From: Tannerella sp. | Lineage (GTDB): Bacteria; Bacteroidota; Bacteroidia; Bacteroidales; Tannerellaceae | Assembly: GCA_031275525.1 (NCBI GenBank) | Contig: JAISOP010000193.1 | Coordinates: forward strand, 1 to 15,184 | DNA: 15,184 nucleotides | Direction of reading: 5' to 3' | In this document: positions 7,452-14,358 of the stretch, piece after piece | Numbering within the stretch: position 1 is the stretch's first letter | How the letters are laid out: each line of letters begins with the position of its first letter | Position numbers and translations under genes: made by a program | The notes under the pieces: generated by a model | Told to the model about the DNA's origin: nothing | Database searches by the model: none | Seen by the model: the letters and a program-made list of their open reading frames with translations, nothing else

Positions 7452-9752
7452 ATGGAAGAAGATGCCCTCCGGCCGGAAGAACAAGCGCTATTGGACGAAC
7501 AAAGGATACAGGAAGAATTCAAGCTCCTGATCGATGATTACCTGCACACGAATCACCGGCAAAAGGTGGAACTCATTACCCGGGCGTTCCAGTTTGCACG
7601 GAACGCACACCGCGATACCAAACGCGAGGACAATGACCCCTACATCATGCACCCCCTGGCCGTAGCCCGCATTGTGTGCAAGGAGATCGGGCTGGGTTCC
7701 ACGTCGATCTGCTCGGCGCTGCTGCACGACGTGGTCGAAGACACCGACTTTACCGTCGAAGACATCCGCAACATGTTTGGCGACAAGATCGCCGAAATCG
7801 TAGATGGGCTGACCAAAATCACCGCCAAGGAACAGTACGTCGAAAACCGGTCCGAACCGGACGAAACCGACTTCCTGCCCGGTTCCGCCGCGCAGCCCAC
7901 CTCCAAACAGGCCGAAAACTTCCGCAAACTCCTGCTGGCCATGAACAGCGACATCCGCGTCATCCTGGTCAAAATCGCCGACCGGCTGCACAACCTCCGT
8001 ACCCTTGAGCCGATGGAACCCACCAGCCAGTTCCGCACCATCGGCGAAACCCTCTTCATCTACGCCCCGCTGGCCAACCGCCTGGGACTGCACGCCATCA
8101 AGACCGAAATGGAAAACCTCAGCTTCAAATACGAACACCCGACGGAATACGAGAACATCCGGCAAAAACTGCTCACGATGGAAAGCTCCCACCAGATCCT
8201 CTTTCAAGACTTCGTCAAACCCGTCAACGAAAAACTGCGTGCCATGAACCTCACCTACGAAATATGGGACCGCATCAAGTCCCCCTATTCCATCTGGAAA
8301 AAAATGGAAGCCAAGAAAATCCCCTTCGAAGATATTTACGACATCTTCGCCGTCCGGCTCATCTTCGAATCCGGGGAAGGCATCGACGACGGAAACAGGT
8401 GCTGGGACATTTACGCCGTCATTGCCGACATCTACCCCGTGCACCCCGAACGCACGCGCGACTGGGTCAGCTGGCCGAAAGCCAACGGCTACCAGGCGCT
8501 GCAATTCACAGTCATGGGGCCGGCCGGGAAGTGGATCGAGATACAAATCCGCAGCCGGCGCATGGACGACATCGACGAAAAAGGCGTTGCCGCCCACTGG
8601 AAATACAAGGACGAGACGGGCGAAATCAAGGAAGACTCGGAACTGGAAAAATGGCTCCACACCATCACCGAAATACTGGAGCATCCGAATCCCAATTCGC
8701 TCGATTTCCTGGACACCATCAAAATGAACCTCTTTTCGTCCCAAATACTCGTATTCACCCCCAAGGGCGAAGTCAAGACCCTGCCCCAGGGCGCCACCGC
8801 CCTCGATTTCGCCTACGAACTCCATACCGACATCGGCAACAGCTGCATCGGCGCCAAGGTCAACCACCGCCTGGCGCCGCTTAGCCATCCGCTGACGAAC
8901 GGAGACCAGGTCGAAATCCTGACCTCCCATTCGCAGCGTCCCTCCGACGAATGGCTGGCATACGTCGTCACCGCCAAAGCACGCACCCGGATCGAAGCCG
9001 TACTCAAGCGTATGCGCAAGGATATGGCCAAAAAGGGCGAACAGAAACTGGCCGCCTGCCTCCGCAAGGCCGGCATCGAACCGCTCACCTCCTACATGGA
9101 CAAAGTGGCCGTGTACTACGGCTTCCCCCGGCGCGAAGGCCTCTGCTACGCCATTGAAAAAGGCGACGTCGCCCTCCCCGAAAACGTCCGGAAAGTCCTG
9201 AAAGACAAAACCGACAACATCCTCTTCAAATACGTCAAAGACGTGCTGCACGTCGGCCAGAAGAAAAAAAGCCCCCCCGCACGCCCCGAATACGACCGCA
9301 GCCGGCCCTACGTACTCAGCGAAAACGAATTCGGGCGAAACTACGTCGTCGCCAGCTGCTGCAAACCCATTCCGGGTGACGACGCCCTGGGCTTCCTCAA
9401 CGACGACGGCACCCTGGTCGTCCACAAACGCTCCTGTCCGATCGTCTTGCGCCTGAGAAGCAGTTTCAGCAAGCGCATCCTTTCCACCGCATGGAGCGCC
9501 CACACCCATTTCTCCTTCGAAGCCACACTCGAAATAAAAGGCATCGACTCGGTCGGCGTACTGAGCGCCATCGCCGGCACCATCGCCGACGGCTTCAACG
9601 TAAACATCAAACAACTGCTGATCGAGACTAACGACGGCGTATTTGAAGGAAAAATCAAGATGCTGGTGCACAACGTAGATGACATCCACCGCATGTGCGT
9701 TGCCCTGTCCAAAATCAAGCAAGTGCAGTCGGTCGTCCGCATTGCGGATTAG
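7452..9752 (+). CDS. RelA/SpoT bifunctional (p)ppGpp synthetase/hydrolase
   Basis: The 766-residue protein has all domains of a long RSH enzyme. The HD hydrolase domain shows His53, MHPLAVARIV at 66-75, LHDVVEDT with His92-Asp93 and Glu96-Asp97, and Asp177 in KIADRLHNLRT. It looks intact. The synthetase domain carries RIKSPYSIWKKM (274-285), DIYDIFAVRLIF (294-305) and EIQIRSRRMDDIDEKG (363-378). TGS spans about 432-492 and ACT about 691-764; the Cys636-Cys637 pair (ASCCKPIPGDD) is in the zinc-finger region. It makes and degrades the alarmone (p)ppGpp in response to starvation. An insertion of about 25 residues around 131-155 extends the HD domain. In GYQALQFTV (346-354) the usual LH is LQ at 350-351, which may weaken synthesis. 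It ends the par operon, 31 bases after the transglycosylase. Third positions are unusually rich in C. Confidence 0.95.
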   Translation: MEEDALRPEEQALLDEQRIQEEFKLLIDDYLHTNHRQKVELITRAFQFARNAHRDTKREDNDPYIMHPLAVARIVCKEIGLGSTSICSALLHDVVEDTDFTVEDIRNMFGDKIAEIVDGLTKITAKEQYVENRSEPDETDFLPGSAAQPTSKQAENFRKLLLAMNSDIRVILVKIADRLHNLRTLEPMEPTSQFRTIGETLFIYAPLANRLGLHAIKTEMENLSFKYEHPTEYENIRQKLLTMESSHQILFQDFVKPVNEKLRAMNLTYEIWDRIKSPYSIWKKMEAKKIPFEDIYDIFAVRLIFESGEGIDDGNRCWDIYAVIADIYPVHPERTRDWVSWPKANGYQALQFTVMGPAGKWIEIQIRSRRMDDIDEKGVAAHWKYKDETGEIKEDSELEKWLHTITEILEHPNPNSLDFLDTIKMNLFSSQILVFTPKGEVKTLPQGATALDFAYELHTDIGNSCIGAKVNHRLAPLSHPLTNGDQVEILTSHSQRPSDEWLAYVVTAKARTRIEAVLKRMRKDMAKKGEQKLAACLRKAGIEPLTSYMDKVAVYYGFPRREGLCYAIEKGDVALPENVRKVLKDKTDNILFKYVKDVLHVGQKKKSPPARPEYDRSRPYVLSENEFGRNYVVASCCKPIPGDDALGFLNDDGTLVVHKRSCPIVLRLRSSFSKRILSTAWSAHTHFSFEATLEIKGIDSVGVLSAIAGTIADGFNVNIKQLLIETNDGVFEGKIKMLVHNVDDIHRMCVALSKIKQVQSVVRIAD

Positions 9753-9767
9753 GACCAATACCACTGA

Positions 9768-9786
9768 GGGCGTATGCGATACGCCC
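9768..9786. repeat. Perfect 8-bp hairpin after the RelA/SpoT gene
   Basis: GGGCGTAT and ATACGCCC pair perfectly around a GCG loop, 15 bases after the RelA/SpoT stop. No T run follows on either strand, so it is not a textbook intrinsic terminator. It could be a REP-like element or protect the 3' end of the five-gene transcript. Confidence 0.6.
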
Positions 9787-9814
9787 CTACGCACGACCCA
9801 ACATAGACGGGAAG

Positions 9815-9840
9815 TTCTCATTCTCAATTCTCAATTCTTA
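9815..9840. repeat. Short tandem repeat of TTCTCAA
   Basis: About four imperfect copies of a 6- to 7-base unit stand in a row: TTCTCA, TTCTCAA, TTCTCAA, TTCTTA. It lies in the convergent gap between two stop codons, so slippage here would not alter a protein. Confidence 0.7.
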
Positions 9841-10018
9841 GCATCCTCCCACCCTTGCGGTGGCCCGAATTGTATTTCGATACCTTTATTTATGATAGCG
9901 CCTTAACCCGGATTGTAACTTGCCCGGTGTGGACAAGGCGCGGCCTCGGGCGGGTGAGCCGTTAAGCAGCGAGGAAAGCGTAAAAATCGATGCTGTTTGA
10001 GCGGAGCGAGTTCATATA

Positions 10019-10033
10019 AGGGAACCTCTAAAA
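10019..10033 (-). repeat. Dispersed intergenic repeat, partial inverted copy
   Basis: On the minus strand this reads TTTTAGAGGTTCCCT, exactly the right-hand core of the copy at 14999-15030. The match continues loosely for a few bases (TTATAT here, TTGTAT there). The left half (GCGTAGCGTTGGG) is missing. It ends 20 bases before the DUF6599 stop codon. Confidence 0.6.
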
Positions 10034-10053
10034 CCAGTTAAGTCTGCCTGTAT

Positions 10054-10932
10054 TCAGGGTAATTTCCCGGCCAGCGCCTCGAGCAGCGCTTCGGCGCCTT
10101 GTACGGTTTCGCCGTTTTCGTTGCGGGCGCCGATGAGGTAACGCCCTTTCCAGATGACCGGAAGGTGGCCGTTGTATTTGTCCTTGATTTGTAACGCGCC
10201 TTCTTCAAAGGCCAAGGGTTGTTGGGTGAAGGTGAAATAGCTCACCAGCGTCTTTTTCGCTTCTTCTTTCGACTTGCCGTCCAGCACAAAAAGTTGGAAA
10301 GTTTGTTCCCCGGACTCGTAATTTGCCGTATATACGCCTTTCAGGAATTCATGCCCGATGTATCCGGAGGTGATGTATGCCTCCGTATGCGGTATCTTCC
10401 CTTCCGGGGGGAAACAGTTCGTTATGGGGGGATAGGAGGCCGCCGGGTCAATCCTGTCGGCCAGTTCCTTGCCGATGGCATGAAGGGCCGGACGCACATC
10501 GTCATCCGGGCGGTTACTCCACATCTTCACATAGATACAGCCTGCAAAGAAATACAGGTTTTTTTCGTCCCCCTGCGCTTCGCCGCCCAGGGGGAAATAG
10601 GCCAATCCGGTCGAACGTTCCGCGGCGTACATGCCGAACGCATCTTCAGGCGTGGCATGGCGATAAGCCTGAATCGTGATATAGTCGTCCCCCTTTTTAT
10701 ATTCCAGCGAAGTCATTTCCCTGAAATTGTTTTCTATAAACAGCGGGGCGGCGCCGTTAATCCGGTCAAACAGGTTGTCCGGATGAAAGACTTCCGCCGC
10801 CTGCGGCAATTCCCATCCCGGCACGGGAATGAGCCATGATTTAAGCTGTTCGGGCGTTTGCGCCGAAAGCGCCGGGAGGAGGCACAGGAAAAAGCCTGTT
10901 GCGATGAAGATGAAACAGTTCAATCGGTTCAT
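10054..10932 (-). CDS. Exported DUF6599 family protein
   Basis: The 292-residue protein starts with a Sec signal peptide (about residues 1-24, hydrophobic core FIFIATGFFLCLLPALS, cut near SAQ). The mature part resembles DUF6599: WELPQAAEVFHPDNLFDRINGAAPLFIENNF is the family hallmark around residues 40-70, followed by EYKKGDDYITIQAY and an FGMYAAERS segment. No lipobox cysteine, membrane helix or catalytic motif is apparent. Function is unknown. The start lies 12 bases after the stop of the aldo/keto reductase gene, so the two are almost certainly co-transcribed. Shared export suggests that they act in the same envelope process. Confidence 0.75.
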   Translation of the reverse strand: MNRLNCFIFIATGFFLCLLPALSAQTPEQLKSWLIPVPGWELPQAAEVFHPDNLFDRINGAAPLFIENNFREMTSLEYKKGDDYITIQAYRHATPEDAFGMYAAERSTGLAYFPLGGEAQGDEKNLYFFAGCIYVKMWSNRPDDDVRPALHAIGKELADRIDPAASYPPITNCFPPEGKIPHTEAYITSGYIGHEFLKGVYTANYESGEQTFQLFVLDGKSKEEAKKTLVSYFTFTQQPLAFEEGALQIKDKYNGHLPVIWKGRYLIGARNENGETVQGAEALLEALAGKLP

Positions 10933-10944
10933 GACACGCCTCCG

Positions 10945-12141
10945 TCAGGTTAAAAATACGTCCGGTACTTGCATAACGGGTAGGATGGCGGCAATTTTCG
11001 CGGGCACGTCAAAGCCTGCCGTGCATTTCACGCGGCAATGCTTAGCGCAACTCCCGCAAGTCTTTTCCGCCAGGTTCAGCTCCCGCAGCGTTTCCTTTGC
11101 CAGGCCGGCATTCCTGTAGCCGTATGCATACATATAGGCACGCATGAGGTCCGGAACGGGCAAATGTTCGACGCACGCATCCCGACATTTCCCGCATTGC
11201 AGGCAGTATAGCAGTTCCCTGCCGCAAAGCATCGCGAGGTATTTGCGTTCTTCCTCCGTCAGATCCGGTTGCCGGACGGCCGCCAGGCATTCCTCCAACT
11301 CGGTGAAATTGGTGAATCCGGGGATGATGGTGGCAATGTTTTTGTTCTGCCAGGCCCATTTCAGGCACGCCTGGGCGTTGATTTTCTTCTTGCCTCCGGC
11401 GTCTTCCACGCCGCCCGTCATCGTCTTCATCGCCACAAAACCCAGGCCGGCCTTGACGCCCCGTTCGATGGCTGCGTCCGTTTCCGGGAGATTGGGCAGT
11501 TTGAAGTTATAGCTCAGGAGAATGACGTCGTAAATCCCTGCGCGGATGGCGGCGTCAATCTGTTCGGGCTTGTGGGCATGGGTAGAAAGCCCGATGTGAC
11601 GGATTTTCCCGTCTTCCCTGAATTTTTGCAACAGACGGACCACCCGTTCGTTCTCGATGGATTCCACATCGCCAATTGCATGAATGTAGAAAATCTCCAC
11701 CTCCTTCATTTGCAGGCGTTCCAGGCTCTTGTCGAGCAAGGCCGTAAAATCTTTCTCAAAGCTTTCGCCCAGGGGATAGTCAAATTTTCCTTTCGTGGCA
11801 ATCCGGAACGAATCACGCGGCTTGTCCTTGAAAAACTTTCCCAACATTTCCTCATTACGTCCACCCTGATAGCCGTGCGCCGTATCAAAAAACGTCAAGC
11901 CTGCCTCCCAGGCGGCTCTGACGACATTCGGGTTGTCCGCACGCATCACTCCCATGCTCAGGATGGGAACTTCCAGTCCTGTCCGACCCAATATACGGGT
12001 GGGATACTCGCCGGTCCTGCTGCCGGATGACACGCTCTTTGCCTGCGCAGCTACGCCCGGGAACAGCAGGGCGCTCGCCCCGGCGGTTGCCGACCAGCGG
12101 AAGAAATTCCGCCGGTTCACTTTTTTTATTTCCATTGCCAT
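10945..12141 (-). CDS. Tat-exported aldo/keto reductase with two C-terminal four-cysteine (Fe-S) clusters
   Basis: The 398-residue protein begins with a twin-arginine signal: NRRNFFRW at residues 9-16, a moderately hydrophobic stretch to about 32 and a likely cut after AAQA. The aldo/keto reductase barrel follows, with the usual tetrad candidates Asp86 (FFDTAHG), Tyr91, Lys117 (ATKG) and His154 (YIHAI). The tail adds Cys313, 316, 319 and 323 (CLQCGKCRDAC) and Cys362, 365, 369 and 373 (CGSCAKHCRVKC), each able to hold a 4Fe-4S cluster. Family members reduce carbonyls with NAD(P)H. Export of a folded, cofactor-loaded enzyme fits the Tat route, but its electron donor outside the cytoplasm is unclear. 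The ATG at 12141 and one two codons later at 12135 are both possible. It heads a two-gene operon with DUF6599. Confidence 0.9.
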   Translation of the reverse strand: MAMEIKKVNRRNFFRWSATAGASALLFPGVAAQAKSVSSGSRTGEYPTRILGRTGLEVPILSMGVMRADNPNVVRAAWEAGLTFFDTAHGYQGGRNEEMLGKFFKDKPRDSFRIATKGKFDYPLGESFEKDFTALLDKSLERLQMKEVEIFYIHAIGDVESIENERVVRLLQKFREDGKIRHIGLSTHAHKPEQIDAAIRAGIYDVILLSYNFKLPNLPETDAAIERGVKAGLGFVAMKTMTGGVEDAGGKKKINAQACLKWAWQNKNIATIIPGFTNFTELEECLAAVRQPDLTEEERKYLAMLCGRELLYCLQCGKCRDACVEHLPVPDLMRAYMYAYGYRNAGLAKETLRELNLAEKTCGSCAKHCRVKCTAGFDVPAKIAAILPVMQVPDVFLT

Positions 12142-12177
12142 TGTATTTTTTAGATTAAAACATCATTAATTCCATCG

Positions 12178-12208
12178 CAAAAATACTCCAAGCCCTGATA
12201 ACCACAAA
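12178..12208 (-). promoter_or_regulatory. Bacteroidota-type promoter of the aldo/keto reductase operon
   Basis: On the minus strand TTTG (12205-12208) is followed by a 19-base spacer and TATTTTTG (12178-12185). Both boxes match the TTTG/TAnnTTTG consensus exactly and the spacing is ideal. Transcription would start near 12173 and leave a leader of about 30 bases. Confidence 0.75.
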
Positions 12209-12225
12209 CTTTTCAGCAAGAAGAT

Positions 12226-12270
12226 TTCGTTTCCGGAAAACAAAACGAATAAAGAAAACCGTAAAACGAA
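12226..12270. promoter_or_regulatory. Three AAACGAA boxes upstream of the reductase promoter
   Basis: The heptamer AAACGAA occurs at 12243-12249 and 12264-12270, 21 bases apart, which is two helical turns. The reverse complement TTCGTTT occurs at 12226-12232. The boxes lie roughly 55-100 bases upstream of the predicted start of the reductase operon, where an activator would bind. The protein that binds them is unknown, and chance cannot be excluded for so short a motif. Confidence 0.35.
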
Positions 12271-12339
12271 AAATCATCTCCCTGGAACGGCTGCCAGCCC
12301 ACAGGCATGTTTCAAATAGTTGCACCGGCGCTCTTTCGC

Positions 12340-12501
12340 TAAGGAGCTGTCAAGAAATAAACCATCCGAATTTACGGGAAATGTTTTTTGCAGTACAAAG
12401 CCCGAAAATGTGCGCATACCGGGTTATGTAATCATTTTCGGGCTGAAGGAATGCGAAAAACAGACCCGTAAATGGATGGTTTATTTCTTGACAGCTCCTA
12501 A
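12340..12501. mobile_element. MITE-like fold-back element with TAA on both flanks
   Basis: The element runs 12343-12498 (156 bases) and begins GGAGCTGTC. Its outer 25 bases (12343-12367) pair perfectly with 12474-12498. Pairing resumes at TTTACGGG (12371-12378 with 12465-12472), continues imperfectly, and closes with a perfect 12-bp inner stem (12399-12410 with 12433-12444) around a 22-base loop. TAA stands directly outside both ends (12340-12342 and 12499-12501), as expected of a 3-base target duplication. No transposase is encoded; the open frame across it merely reads the hairpin. A 3-base TNA duplication is known for parts of the IS5 family, so a relative of that family may have moved it. 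This assignment is inference. Confidence 0.75.
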
Positions 12502-12588
12502 ACCCGTAAAGGGGTAAAGAAGCCAATCACAGTTTCTAAGGCGGCTCGTCCGGACAAAAAGGAAATGAAATCTTCCTTCCTGTCTTTT

Positions 12589-12620
12589 TCACAAAAATGT
12601 AATACAAATTATTTTTGTGA
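12589..12620. promoter_or_regulatory. Inverted repeat overlapping the -33 box of the YjbQ gene
   Basis: TCACAAAAAT (12589-12598) and ATTTTTGTGA (12611-12620) form a perfect 10-bp inverted repeat with a 12-base centre. The right half contains the candidate -33 TTTG of the downstream gene. This is a plausible operator. The half-site order is opposite to the CRP-type TGTGA...TCACA site. Confidence 0.45.
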
Positions 12621-12643
12621 TCGGAAAGGAAGCGTTACTTTTG
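12614..12643 (+). promoter_or_regulatory. Candidate promoter of the YjbQ/UPF0047 gene
   Basis: TTTG at 12614-12617 and TACTTTTG at 12636-12643 match the -33 and -7 consensus. The spacer is 18 bases, one below the usual range. The start codon follows 31 bases later. Confidence 0.6.
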
Positions 12644-12674
12644 CCTTGTAATCATACAATAGAATAAAAGGAAA

Positions 12675-13091
12675 ATGAAAAGTTACCGGAAAGAATTATG
12701 GTTTAATGCCCCTTCGCGGCGTGAGTTAATCAATATCACGCCGGAAGTTGAACGTTGTCTGGATGAAAGCGGTATCAGGGAGGGGTTGATACTGGTTAAT
12801 GCCATGCATATCACGGCCAGTGTGTTCATCAACGACGACGAAAGCGGTTTGCATCATGATATCGACGTGTGGCTCGAAAAGCTGGCGCCAGAAAAACCCT
12901 ATAACCAGTACCGCCACAATACGCATGAAGACAATGCCGACGCCCATCTGAAACGTTCGGTGATGGGACGTGAAGTGGTTGTCGCCGTCACCGGCGGCCG
13001 GCTGGATTTCGGGCCGTGGGAGCAGATTTTCTACGGCGAGTTTGACGGTAAACGCCGGAAAAGAGTATTGGTCAAAATCATCGGGGAATGA
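12675..13091 (+). CDS. YjbQ/UPF0047 family protein
   Basis: The 138-residue protein is a full-length member of the YjbQ (UPF0047) family. It shows NAMHITASVFINDDESGLHHDID around residues 42-64, YRHNTHEDNADAHLK around 79-93 and GRLDFGPWEQIFYGEFDG around 108-125. The conserved histidines 45, 81, 84 and 91 are present. Databases often call the family secondary thiamine-phosphate synthase enzyme because overproduction of a member can replace ThiE in E. coli. The true physiological reaction is not settled. No signal peptide or membrane segment is seen. The ATG at 12675 is preceded by AAAAGGAAA. It appears to be transcribed alone, from its own promoter and followed by a weak terminator. Confidence 0.9.
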   Translation: MKSYRKELWFNAPSRRELINITPEVERCLDESGIREGLILVNAMHITASVFINDDESGLHHDIDVWLEKLAPEKPYNQYRHNTHEDNADAHLKRSVMGREVVVAVTGGRLDFGPWEQIFYGEFDGKRRKRVLVKIIGE

Positions 13092-13144
13092 TCCTTCCGG
13101 AGAAAACCTGACGCTTCCGTTCGGGGAAGTTTAGGGATTTATCG

Positions 13145-13166
13145 CGGACGTTCCGGCCTTTTTTTT
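13145..13166 (+). terminator. Weak intrinsic terminator after the YjbQ gene
   Basis: A 4-bp stem (CGGA/TCCG, loop CGT, 13145-13155) is followed by GCC and eight T at 13159-13166. The T run and the place 54 bases after the stop codon fit a terminator, but the stem is short. Confidence 0.4.
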
Positions 13167-13230
13167 AATATTATCCATCCTGCTGGAAATAAGCGGATCA
13201 TAAAAAACCTCCAAAAATAAGATGTATCCG

Positions 13231-13262
13231 TTTGGCTCATTGGAAATAAAGTCATACATTTG
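13231..13262 (+). promoter_or_regulatory. Promoter of the LacI-ECF operon
   Basis: TTTG at 13231-13234, a 20-base spacer and TACATTTG at 13255-13262 match the Bacteroidota consensus fully. The predicted start of transcription near 13267 falls at the left edge of the palindrome at 13267-13290. Confidence 0.8.
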
Positions 13263-13266
13263 AACC

Positions 13267-13290
13267 GTCGACTTAAACGTTTAAGTTGAC
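13267..13290. promoter_or_regulatory. LacI-type operator palindrome on the transcription start
   Basis: ACTTAAACGTTTAAGT (13271-13286) is a perfect 16-bp palindrome with the central CG typical of LacI-family operators. It is flanked by GTC and GAC, which extends symmetry to 24 bases with one mismatched pair. It lies just after the -7 box and 20 bases before the regulator's ATG, so the protein encoded next probably represses its own promoter. I found no second copy in the window. Confidence 0.75.
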
Positions 13291-13309
13291 GCCAACAAGA
13301 TACCGAAAA

Positions 13310-14356
13310 ATGGGACATATAACATTAAAAACGATCGCAGAACGGTTAAACATATCTATTGCCACTGTATCATGGGTACTTGCAGGGAAGGGAAAGGAGC
13401 GTAAGATCAGCCCTGCCACGCAAGAACGGATTTTATTATGCGCCGAATCCATGAACTATCACCCCAATATGTTGGCGCGCGCCCTGACCCGGGGCGTTTC
13501 CAACACCGTAGGACTGATTCTGCCTTCCATTTCCGACTCCTTCTATTCTGCCATAGCGAAAGCCATTGAACTATCGCTGGATAAAATAGACTATTCCCTG
13601 ATGATATGCAGTTCCGAATCCGAAACCTTGCGCGAAAACCGGATGATCAGCATGTTAAAATCGCACCGGGTGGGTGGAATCATCCTTGCCCCGATGGAGA
13701 TTTCAAAAGTCGAAATCCGGCAGTTGATAAACGAATCCTATCCGCTGGTCCTGTTTGACCGTTTCTTTCCCGACTTGCCGGCCAATTATGTGCTGATAGA
13801 TAACGAAGAAAGTTCGTACAAACTGGTTGATCACCTGATCCGGAAAGGTTCGCGCAAGATTGCCTGCATCACAATCAATCCGCATTTGCACCACATGAAT
13901 TTACGGCGCAAAGGCTACGAAAAGGCGCTGAAAAAACACCGGCTCGAAATCAATCCCGAATTGATCGGCGAGGTTGCCTTCCATGGCTACGAAAAGGATA
14001 TCCCGGCTACTCTGGACCGGATATTCCACCAAGTTCCGGAGGTCGATGCCTTCTTTTTTGCTTCTCATATCCTGGCGATTGAAGCTTTTCAGTATTTCAG
14101 GGTGCATCACATGGATTACAACCGGAAATTCAGGCTGGGGAGTATTCATGAAGAGCCTTTGTTCCAAAACATAGCCCCGCATATCAATGTGGCGATGATG
14201 CCCGTGGCAAAAATAGGCCGGCAGATTGTGGATATCCTGGCGGAACAAATGAATGTGAAGTATTCGCCCCCTAATACCACAACACTGGAAACAAAGGAAA
14301 ATATAAACCGGTCGGTAGTGCTTCCGTGTAAGCTGATAATAAGAGATAACAATTGA
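13310..14356 (+). CDS. LacI-family transcriptional regulator
   Basis: The 348-residue protein has an N-terminal LacI helix-turn-helix (ITLKTIAERLNISIATVSWVLAG, residues 4-26) and a hinge helix MLARALTRGVSNTVGLI (54-70). The hinge leucine at 55 would insert at the centre of an operator with central CG. A periplasmic-binding-protein-like sensor domain (about 65-340) follows, with SDSFYSAIAKAIE, GGIILAPME and LVLFDRFFPDLPANYVLIDN as landmarks. Members usually sense a sugar or sugar phosphate; the ligand here is not evident, as no sugar gene is adjacent. The ATG at 13310 replaces an upstream TTG that lies inside the operator. The stop is two bases from the ECF sigma gene, and a promoter with operator lies directly upstream. 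Confidence 0.93.
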   Translation: MGHITLKTIAERLNISIATVSWVLAGKGKERKISPATQERILLCAESMNYHPNMLARALTRGVSNTVGLILPSISDSFYSAIAKAIELSLDKIDYSLMICSSESETLRENRMISMLKSHRVGGIILAPMEISKVEIRQLINESYPLVLFDRFFPDLPANYVLIDNEESSYKLVDHLIRKGSRKIACITINPHLHHMNLRRKGYEKALKKHRLEINPELIGEVAFHGYEKDIPATLDRIFHQVPEVDAFFFASHILAIEAFQYFRVHHMDYNRKFRLGSIHEEPLFQNIAPHINVAMMPVAKIGRQIVDILAEQMNVKYSPPNTTTLETKENINRSVVLPCKLIIRDNN

Positions 14357-14358
14357 AT

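Larger units (their letters stand above)
9753..10053. other. Convergent intergenic gap without a gene
   Basis: This 301-base gap separates the stop codons of the RelA/SpoT gene (plus) and the DUF6599 gene (minus). It holds the hairpin at 9768, the TTCTCAA array at 9815, a CCACC/GGTGG hairpin at 9849-9863 and the inverted copy of the dispersed repeat at 10019. The short open frames across it show no protein-like sequence. I see no convincing terminator with a T tract on either side. Confidence 0.6.

Noticed and set aside
7488..9827. A 779-codon open frame on the minus strand opposite the RelA/SpoT gene
   Set aside because: The plus-strand gene has all RSH motifs. The antisense frame stays open because the gene is GC-rich at the third position, and its product is low in complexity, rich in Val, Phe, Gly and Asp, and without motifs.
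9679..9906. 75-codon plus-strand open frame at the end of the RelA/SpoT gene
   Set aside because: It overlaps the gene's 3' end in another frame and then runs through the TTCTCAA array and hairpins of the gap.
12320..12517. 65-codon open frame across the fold-back element
   Set aside because: It simply reads through both arms of the hairpin, has no start context and shows no protein-like sequence.
12589..12620. CRP/FNR-type binding site
   Set aside because: The half-sites are in the opposite order (TCACA first, TGTGA last) and the centre is 12 bases long, so it does not fit the CRP or FNR consensus.
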